Shown here: positions 55,260 to 64,000 of the stretch, one piece after another
Position numbering within the stretch: the stretch's first letter is position 1
How the letters are laid out: each line of letters begins with the position of its first letter
Assembly: GCA_963931925.1 (NCBI GenBank)
Contig: OZ007579.1
Coordinates: 47,413,271-47,477,270, forward strand
Reading direction: 5' to 3'
From: Onchidella celtica
Lineage: Eukaryota > Mollusca > Gastropoda > Systellommatophora > Onchidiidae
Length of the DNA: 64,000 nucleotides
The notes under the pieces: generated by a model
The model's database searches: none
Seen by the model: only the letters and a program-made list of their open reading frames with translations
What the model was told of the DNA's origin: nothing
Translations under genes and position numbers: made by a program

Positions 55260-56620
55260 GTATTAAGTCTTATGTTTAAAGACATTGAATTTTGCATGAA
55301 CGATATCAGTATATTAGGATCTTTAAAATTAATTACCATTTTTAATTTTAATTTTTTTTTTTATTCGGCATAGCCTTGATGTGTCAAAACTTTAAATAGC
55401 AATTTATATGACTTATTTGATTGTTTCGTGAGGAATGCAATTTTTATATAATTTGACTTTTTTATTTGCTAAAACGAAAAGTTAATTAAACTACAGGTTT
55501 TAATTTATTAACTTAGTTGAAAAGCGTCCGTAAGCTCCTGATGACCCAAGTAGGCTTTTCGTATGCTGGAGGCAACCTAACGCCTTCCTCTTCCTCATCT
55601 CAGTTTAGGTACTGTATGGATGGGGCTTTGCGCTCAATGTCTTCCCACTCCGTAAATCGTCACTGCTTTACGACGATGGCATATTTCAGAGTTACGCCAA
55701 AAGGCAACTGGCGGTTCACTGCATTCCTGAGCATGAGGGCTATCAGATAATATCATACAAAAAGACCTGCTGCGCCAATAGGAAAAATGTAATAATCCAA
55801 TAGAATCATAATGGCAAAAGTCACCAAATAACAGGAATAGAAAGTTTTTTTCTTAATATAAAAGTGTCAAAAATGACTTACGCCATTAGCGTAGAGCAGT
55901 AAAGAAATGTAAAGTTCCATAATGGAGATGGTTCTGTGCCCAGCGGTGACGCCGGTGTCCTGTCGCTCAGCAAGAATTGGTTCATCTGTCTTTAATCCGA
56001 TCTAAGTGCAACATTTTTTTTTATTGATTTACTCGGGCTTGGAGAGAACACATTTCGATTCCAAGTGGAAGCGAGTTAAGGCAACAAAAAACCCAGAAGA
56101 AATAAATTTTCAAGCAAGAGAAGCAAGGTGCAAATGTCTAAATCAGCGGTTTCTCCGAAAATAAAGATTTTCAACCTATTATAGACGTAATATAATTACA
56201 TTTGCCAGTTTGAATATGTCTGTATAATTATGATTCTTACAGAAATGTATTGAACACCACAGTAAAATTTTTCTAGTATTCGGCATAGGATGGAAGATTT
56301 GCGAGCAATAATTTATACCAGTATTCTCTTCGATTCTCAGTTTGATACTCGATTATTCCCACTGCTAAGAAAGTTTTATGAGGAGTAATTCCATCAGATT
56401 TTTTCGATTCTCAGTTTGATACTTGATTATTCTCCACTGGCAATGTCAATTATTCATTCTAGCGTGAAATGATCAACCTGGCACATCGTCTTGTGTGGCC
56501 GACCAAGGGAAGAAAATCGGTCAGATTTTACAAAAGGGAAAGACATTGATTTTCTGAATAAACAATGAACTTGTCAGTGGATTGGTCGATCATTGGTCGT
56601 GACGTCATGGAGGTGGAAAG
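55260..56620. other. Non-coding stretch, nothing recognised
   Basis: AT-rich. The short TTTTCGATTCTCAGTTTGATAC-like phrase occurs twice (about 56330 and 56403), a minor local duplication. The text at 55680-55830 and 55880-55930 is the rough reverse complement of 11770-11960 (for example GGCATAACTCT and CATTATGATTCTATTGGATT), so these two loci share a diverged repeat. Confidence 0.45.
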
Positions 56621-56639
56621 ATGGAATATGAAGAACAAA

Positions 56640-56975
56640 GGAAGAGAGAGGGGGAGAGAGAGAGAGAGAGAGGGAATGAAAGAGAAAGGGAGAGAGTAGG
56701 AGAGAGAGAGAAAGAGAGGAGAGAGAGAGAGAAAGTGGGGAGGGAGCCAGAGAGGGCAGAGAAGATGGAGATAGAAAGAAAGAGAGAGAGAGGCTGGGAG
56801 AAAGAGAGAAAGAGGGAGAGAGAGAGAGAGAAGAGAGAGGAGGAGGAGGAAGAAGAAGAAGGAGAAGACGAAAATGAAGAATAATTGAAGAAGAGTAGAA
56901 CATCTTATATGATTGTGTAGATTATGTTTGTCTAGCCTAAGAATGCATGCAATAGATTGTGCGTAAAAGAGAGAG

Positions 56976-57042
<67 letters not shown>

Positions 57043-57065
57043 GAGAGAGAAAGAAAGACAGAGTA
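56640..57065 (+). repeat. (GA)-rich tracts
   Basis: Purine-rich at 56640-56880 (GA with GGAG and GAAG variants), with a purer (GA)n at 56965-57040. The intervening 56885-56960 is non-repetitive. Confidence 0.88.
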
Positions 57066-57111
57066 AGAGAGAGAAAGATAGGTGAGTTTGCAGATGGAGA
57101 GAACAAGACTT

Positions 57112-57172
57112 TCTGTAAAGCGCCTGGAGCAAGTTTGGGATTGGACGCTGTATAAAATTAAATTAACGATCT

Positions 57173-57207
<35 letters not shown>
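57112..57207 (+). mobile_element. Probable SINE/LINE 3' tail ending in (ATT)n
   Basis: TAAAGCGCCTGGAGCAAG, then GGACGCTGTATAAAATTAAA, then (ATT)n at 57174-57207. It has the same layout as 24225 and 44785. Confidence 0.45.
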
Positions 57208-57209
<2 letters not shown>

Positions 57210-58629
57210 AACAACAATAACAACAACAATTCCAAGCAACACCAACACTATCAAGACGGCACGAACATTTAATACGAAAACTAGACGTGTCCAAATAAAT
57301 TCTTTGTGGCACAATTTTATGTTTTCTTTCACGGTTAACTTACTGATATTTAAATAAGGTTTTAACATTCCCACTACTGACATTTAGTCTAGGGAAAATT
57401 GTTGCTATTTCTGCATCCTCTGGTCCTATTCCCCCCCCCCCCCCCCAGAACCTGTTGTGCCGAGAAATGCACAGATATTATCTTCTTTCCCCTGTGTCAT
57501 ACCTACGCACAGCTGCAGGTCGATAGTATTTCCTGGTTCAGAACAAACAGAATACGGATATGGTTCTCAACGTGGGGCGATATCACCTCCGGGTGTGCGA
57601 TTCTGATTTCCGGTTTGGGGGGGTGGGTGGAAACAAAGAAAACGGCGACAAGGGTGTCAAACTGTGGGAAAGAGGTGGGCAATTTTAGGGCAAATGAAGG
57701 GCAGCAGCTGACTTGTTCAGCCGCGTAGGTTTTGTGAATAAAATAAGTCCGTGTTTTAAAAGTACATTTGTTAGATAATGCTTTCTGTCTTATATGGGAT
57801 AATCTACAAGCCTTTTTATGGCATTGAAACACTTAATGTCAGAATTTTTTGTGTAGCTCTGTCATCTTGTGAACTGCATCTGTAGGGTTTGAGTGGGGTT
57901 GGGGGCCGGGGGGTGACGAAAGAAAATTTGGAAAGACAAGGGGGCAATGACCTAAAAAGGGCTGGGCACCATTGCCTGGGACACAGTATTGATTGATGGG
58001 AGACCGCTATAATTTAATGACAAGTCTTTTTTGGGGGGGAGATGCTTGACATACTAGAGGAACAGTCTGTAGGGATATTAATTGAAGATTTCTTTTCTTC
58101 TGGGATGAGTGGCGCTTGGAAAAAAGTAAACAGAGACAAGAAATGAGACTAATTAACGGTACATATTGAAGTAAACAGAGAAAAATACAGACAATCTTTT
58201 TTAACTTCCGCAATTCTCCCCAACGAGAGATTTCAGATAGATAATTATAATCCTACCATATTTCACTAAGGTTCTTTACCATGTCTCTTCATGTATGCCT
58301 GTTATTATGTTATTGCTTTATGATAATATGTAACTGTAATGATACGTAAGATGTGTGTACTATGTATGTGCTGTTAAACGCTCTGTGAAAGAGAATTTCT
58401 CTCATAGGATAATAAAGTGATTGTTATCTTGTCTTATCTTATCTTATCATCATTATTATTGTCACTTTCATTGTTGTTGTTTCTGTAGCTCCTGGTGGTT
58501 TTGAGTTTGCTTGACGTCGTTGCTGGAAGAAATAAAAATAATAGGGAAGGGAGAACAGTCTAGATGCTAGCTTTCTCTGTCAGTTTTTAATTTGTTGCAC
58601 GCTTCTGGCCAAAATCAATAGGGTAAATC
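57210..58629. other. Non-coding stretch with a (TTATC)n tail
   Basis: No gene. At 58404-58447 AGGATAATAAAGTGATTG runs into CTTATCTTATCTTATC, probably a retroelement 3' tail; a similar GGGACAATAAAGTGAATTC... lies at 59016-59045. A fragment with GGTTCTCAACGTGGGGCG lies at about 57561. Confidence 0.4.
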
Positions 58630-58994
58630 CACAGGCTAATAAATTAACCAGACTGGAAACACGAGCTTCGAGCTGTGTCGTTTTTTATGGAATTTCCTGA
58701 GCGACGACTGTATAACCAACATGGCCGCCGCTCGGGAAATTCCGATTCTAGTTCAATCTTCAATAGAAATTTCTTTTTATTTGTCAAGATTGGTGGTATA
58801 TGTATTAATTTCTTGGTGCGGAATCAAACTTCCGAGTTCAGTAGGCGCGTCAAAATGGTATCATTCAAAATTGTAGCTATGCTGAAGCGTCGGTCGCTAC
58901 CTTAAACCTAATATGGAGGATGGTTCATGACCTTTCGCTGTTTTGTGACGTCACACAATGGGATCATCCAGTCTGGGTATTTTATTAGTCTGTG
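58630..58994 (+). mobile_element. MITE family C (hAT-like), second complete copy
   Basis: The ends are CACAGGCTAATAAATTAACC and, from the right, CACAGACTAATAAAATACCC. The flanks GGTAAATC and GGTAGATC match at 7 of 8. It is nearly identical internally to 53870-54236, with small indels. Confidence 0.8.
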
Positions 58995-59224
58995 GGTAGA
59001 TCTCCATCTCGCCATGGGACAATAAAGTGAATTCTTACCTTATCTTATTCTTAGTTGAGACTGTCTCTCTCTCCCAAGGTTACGATCATAAACGTTCATC
59101 CTTTTTCTGTAATTGCATTCTAGAGATTCACCGATGTGCTAAAATCCTGAATCTTGAAGCGCCTATTGGCTGCTAGCTCGTAATTATCACAGACAACATT
59201 ATCATCTATTTTCATGGTTTCAAA

Positions 59225-60495
59225 GTTGTCCAGGAGTGCGTGAGAGGTATAAAAAGCTAAACCCAGTCCTAATCTTATACCTAACTCTAAAAAAATTAAC
59301 AACAACAAAAAAAATTCACTAAGCAGACAAAACCTGGTTTGGCTACACTCCGAAAACCACAAATAGAGCAAGGACCGACGAGTTGAGGGAAGGGGACAAT
59401 AATAAATAATTATCCATGTACAAGTTTTCACAGTTGTCCAAGTGCTGGGGGGGGGGGGTGGGGGTATAAAAATCTAAACCAGGTCAAAAGCCTAAAATTA
59501 ATCCTAAAACATTTTTTTTTTAAAATCAACTCGGGAGCAGACGAAAACAACACAACCTCCCTCACTTACTCACCGAAAACACGAATCAACAACTTGAATG
59601 AAGAAGACGATAGTTTTACAGGTTTCCAAAGTTGTCCATGAGTTATAGAGAGGGGTGCAAAAACCTAATCCCTGTCCCAAAACCAAAAGTCTAAAATATT
59701 CCTAAAAATAAAACATTCACGAACAGACAAAACCCAGGTTGGTTACACTCACAAAACAACAACAACATTCACGGACAGACAAAACCCAAAATTGGTTACA
59801 CTCACAAAACAACAACAACATTCACGGACAGACAAAACCCAGATTGGTTACACTCACAAAACAACAACAACATTCACGAACAGACAAAACCCAGACTGGT
59901 TACACTCCCAAAACAACAACAACATTCACGGAGAGACAAAACCCAGATTGGTTACACTCACAAAACAACAACAACATTCACGAACAGACAAAACCCAGAT
60001 TGGTTACACTCACAAAACAACAACAACATTCACGGACAGACAAAACCCAGATTGGTTACACTCCCAAAACTACAACAATATTCACGGAGAGACAAAACCC
60101 AGATTGGTTACACTCCCAAAACTACAACAATATTCACGGACAGACAAAACCCAGATTGGTTACACTCCCAAAACTACAACAATATTCACGGACAGACAAA
60201 ACCCAGATTGGTTACACTCCCAAAACTACAACAATATTCACGGACAGACAAAACCCAGATTGGTTACACTCCCAAAACTACAACAATATTCACGGACAGA
60301 CAAAACCCAGATTGGTTACACTCCCAAAACTACAACAATATTCACGGACAGACAAAACCCAGATTGGTTACACTCCCAAAACTACAACAATATTCACGGA
60401 CAGACAAAACCCAGATTGGTTACACTCCCAAAACTACAACAATATTCACGGACAGACAAAACCCAGATTGGTTACACTCCCAAAACAACAACAAC
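59225..60495 (+). repeat. Long-unit repeat passing into a 53-bp minisatellite
   Basis: Three diverged units of about 200 bp (starting near AGTTGTCC at 59225, 59432 and 59632) each contain a CAGACRAAAC...TACACTC segment near their end. From about 59715 that segment alone is amplified as a 53-bp unit (ATTCACGGACAGACAAAACC, then CAGATTGGTTACACTCCCAA) for about 14-15 copies. Left units read ACAACAACA...CTCAC and right units ACTACAACAAT...CTCCC, so the right block was homogenised separately. Confidence 0.88.
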
Positions 60496-60499
60496 AAAA

Positions 60500-60955
60500 G
60501 TAAAGTTAGAAAACAACTGGAGCGAGGGAGACATGGGACAGAAATCCCTGTGCTCCATGAGCTAACTGGATAACAGTGCCAAACAATGTTCACATTCGTG
60601 GCAGTTTGGGCATCGAACTAGAAAAAAATGGGCGGTGAAGGGCCGGCGAAAACATTTGATCAATAGCTGGGATGGTCCAAACTGAATCGTCTTACTCTGG
60701 ATAAAATAAAACAAACATTAAAAAAGTATAGGAGAAAAGGCAGACTGTACAAATTTCATCAACTGTGTAATATCATTCTTGGCGTTTTTAATCTGCCGTT
60801 GTCAATTCCCAATCTGCGTTCCTAATCAATGGGGGTCTTGTCTTGGAAATTTTGTCTACCAAATTGTCTGTTGTGATCTTGGTTTTGTAATCATGTTGTG
60901 TCTGGGGCGATTTTGTTAAGTGATTGTCTATGGTGAAATAGATTCTGTTTTCCTT
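60500..60955. other. Non-coding stretch, nothing recognised
   Basis: No gene or repeat is evident. Confidence 0.35.
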
Positions 60956-60957
60956 TG

Positions 60958-61034
60958 TCTATCTCTCTCTCTCTTTCTATCTGTCTCTGTCTGTATTCAT
61001 CTGTGTGTTTGTGTGTCTCTCTCTCGCTTCTCTT

Positions 61035-61114
<80 letters not shown>

Positions 61115-61242
61115 GTTTTCTCACTCCCTCTCCTCTCTCTCTTCTGTTTCTCTCTCGCTCAGATTGTCTCTCTCTCTTCCGCGTCTCTCTCTCTCGCTCA
61201 TGTTCTCTCTTTCTCTCTCTCTGAAGTTCTCTCTGTCTTCTC

Positions 61243-61328
<86 letters not shown>
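60958..61328 (+). repeat. (CT)n tract, two long blocks
   Basis: Pure (CT)n at about 61040-61112 and 61245-61328 is joined by CT-rich sequence. Ser/Leu- or Glu/Arg-rich frames here are compositional. Confidence 0.92.
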
Positions 61329-61332
<4 letters not shown>

Positions 61333-61504
61333 TTAAGCGTGAATATCATACCTATTACCCAAGGGTGAACTTCTCTTGGAAACCGAAATTCAGATATAGA
61401 GTGGAGAGAAAGAATGGAAACGAGAATGAAAGAAAGGAGAAAATAAAAAAAATTAGGCTTAAATGAAGAAAGGAATGTCAATGTAGAATAGCCATGTCCT
61501 CCCT

Positions 61505-61560
61505 CCCTCAGGCCTCATCTCTCTCCCCAACCTCAAAATTGGACTGAGGCCTGAGATAAA
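61505..61560. other. Small perfect inverted repeat
   Basis: CTCAGGCCTCA is followed about 27 bases later by its reverse complement TGAGGCCTGAG. It could form an 11-bp stem in DNA or RNA. The context gives no function. Confidence 0.55.
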
Positions 61561-61869
61561 AGCAAAAAGATGGCCCATCTCTCTGTCGTCTATCATTCAA
61601 ATTATCTACTCTCTTTTATTGTAATTCTCTCTTGTTTTCGTTTTGTTTTACTTTTTGTACATTTCCTGCATTAGTTTGTGTCCCAGAACAGAGGTATTGG
61701 AGGAAAATCTCTTACCAGGATTCCACTATCTGATCTAATGGTTAGTTCCAAAGCATGATATTAAGTGATAGAGGTATAAATATGCTTTCTTTCCTGCATC
61801 AGTCATTACGCTTCTGTGGTCCTCTAGGTATAGGTACTGATAAATGAAAGGACAAGACAAGAAAGTGGT

Positions 61870-62461
<592 letters not shown>

Positions 62462-63555
62462 GATGTCACAATATCAGGGTCTTTGTTTCCATAATACTTG
62501 ATATAGCTTAATATAAGTATGATATACCCGTAAGAAAATAAATAACATGGATAACAATTGCAGTGGTCAGTGTCACATTGCGAAAATATCTACCAACAGT
62601 TCTTTCTACATCTTTATGGGAACCTAGAAGCGGTGAGTCGCTGTATGGCTAGGTCTTAGAGGAAAGTTGGCAAAACATGATTGTATTAGCGGAGCCCTGC
62701 GGACCTGATAAGATAGACACAGGGAAATGTTACAAACAAAACATGAATGCAAACAGCCATATATAGATGTGCGTAGATACTTTGCTAAAAGATTGGACTT
62801 ATAGATAAAACGCACCTGACCTATTTACATATAAAACAAACCTGACTTACTTACATATAAAACAAACCTGACTTACTTGCATAATTTTTAAAAATTTGAG
62901 TATGAGTATCATCATCTGATAAACTCATTTACACGACTGAAATCATTTGAACATTCCAGGAGGGAGGGAGTATCGGAAGGAGGGGAAAGAAAGAAAAAAA
63001 AAAAAAGACACTATTACAGTATCAGTACTTCATTGAACTTGTGAATATTTTCATAACATGATAAAATCGACAGCCAGCGTGAGTATTGATACTCTTTTTC
63101 AACTATTTTTTAAAATTCGTTTTAACTAAGGAAAAATGAAACTAATAACGATAAAAAAATTGAGAAGTGTAGTGGGTGTGTTTGAGAGAGTGGGGAGGGA
63201 GAGGGCCGTAGAAGAGTGTTAGAACTGCCACATGTCCCACACGCCCAGGGCAGAGACACGTAAGTGGCAAAATATCAATCTTGCATGTTTACCTGACATT
63301 TTCCCCGGGTCAGAGACTCAATTTTCTCCCCAGGCAACCTGTTTCTCAGCTCGGAGAACTTGATCGACTGTCGCATAAAGACAATATGACAGAAATATAA
63401 AAAGACAGAATATAGGGATGAACGTGACATAGACCGACTTATGAATGGACATGAATACACAGACCATCAGAATGATAAATAGGCAAGATAGACAAGCAGA
63501 AAGAAACTCAGAGAGAAAGAGGTACATTATAATAAGGTGTATCGAAGATTGAACA
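62462..63555. other. Non-coding stretch with a short 29-bp x 3 repeat
   Basis: At 62813-62881 a unit containing ACCTGACTTACTTACATATA is repeated about three times. Otherwise nothing was recognised. Confidence 0.45.
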
Positions 63556-63559
63556 TATG

Positions 63560-63582
63560 TTATCTATCCATCTATCTATCGA

Positions 63583-63633
<51 letters not shown>

Positions 63634-63634
63634 G
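63560..63634 (+). repeat. (TCTA)/(TCTG)n tract
   Basis: A short ATCT run passes into TCTG repeats of about 50 bases. Confidence 0.9.
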
Positions 63635-64000
63635 CTTGTTGAATCAGTGTTATGGTGAGTTGCTGGCATACGTCGCCATGAGTTATGAAACCCTTAAGAA
63701 AATACAATGACATTTCCACTGCCATGAGAAACGGAACCACTTGTGACAGACAAGCCTACAGAACTCCCTCTTTCTCTCGCTGAAGACGTTTAACCTTTAC
63801 CTAATGTGTCACCTGCAAATGTCGTGTAGTTATTTTAATTGATTTGTACAGTCCTTGCTGACACCCGTTCACAACATTCATTATTGATGTTGGCCTTTCG
63901 AGGCCTGTGGTCTTTCACTGCTGCGGATTTTATTGGGACACTGTTTTTCTCAATTTGAGAATGAGTTTGGAAAACGCAAGTTGTCACGACAATGGCCATA
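63635..64000. other. Non-coding window end, nothing recognised
   Basis: No gene or repeat is evident up to the window edge. Confidence 0.35.

Noticed and set aside
59739-60573. Overlapping plus-strand frames of 173-257 codons
   Set aside because: They are produced by the stop-poor 53-bp repeat. All frames give the same rotating peptide.

Overview
The window is eukaryotic nuclear DNA, almost certainly from an invertebrate animal. It has a spliced-looking 5' UTR exon, very sparse coding sequence, abundant short non-autonomous DNA transposons, Helitron-like elements, tRNA-derived SINEs and very long simple-sequence and minisatellite arrays (GATA, GA, CA). I lean towards a mollusc, perhaps a gastropod, but that is a judgement from repeat style and not a proof. 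No rRNA gene, intact tRNA gene, CRISPR array or prokaryotic feature was seen.

The only convincing protein gene is at the left end. A 1479-codon ORF (1018-5457, +) follows a probable 5' UTR exon that begins at a splice acceptor near 541. It encodes four tandem CENP-B/Psq-type helix-turn-helix modules, three of them paired with a second CENP-B/Tc5-type helical domain, plus two CxxC...HxxxC zinc-finger-like motifs. It has a long disordered N-terminus and a Pro/His-rich C-terminus, and I see no DDE transposase domain. It looks like a host-domesticated, multi-module DNA-binding protein of pogo/Tigger ancestry. Its 5' leader carries at least five upstream ORFs, one of which overlaps the main start. 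A CpG-rich segment at about 13.66-14.01 kb with a short ATG exon and a GTAGGT donor may be the first exon of a second gene whose intron could cover much of the rest.

From 6 kb onward the DNA is a mosaic of mobile elements, many datable against each other by nesting. There are two TA-flanked elements with pogo-like ends (6.6-7.4 and 18.8-19.6 kb) and a head-to-tail array of three Helitron-like elements that abut exactly (16.8-18.2 kb). Several MITE families have 8-bp target duplications. A second Helitron family (48.1-48.7 and 50.6-53.2 kb) has one copy interrupting a MITE and another itself interrupted by a 2.2-kb PIF/Harbinger-like relic with transposase and MADF remnants. An hAT-like MITE sits in an older repeat whose empty site is at 9.3 kb. 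A degraded non-LTR retrotransposon 3' end lies at 25.1-25.6 kb.

The middle and right are dominated by tandem repeats. They include a perfectly phased 27-bp x 29 array (28.8-29.6 kb), a decaying 51-bp array (31.6-32.4 kb), and a 5-kb minisatellite of about 135 units with a variable poly-G tract (37.8-42.8 kb). They also include a 34-bp array (43.5-43.9 kb) and a 53-bp array that seems to have grown from part of a longer unit (59.2-60.5 kb). Long open frames across these arrays, up to 1765 codons, are artefacts of repeat composition.
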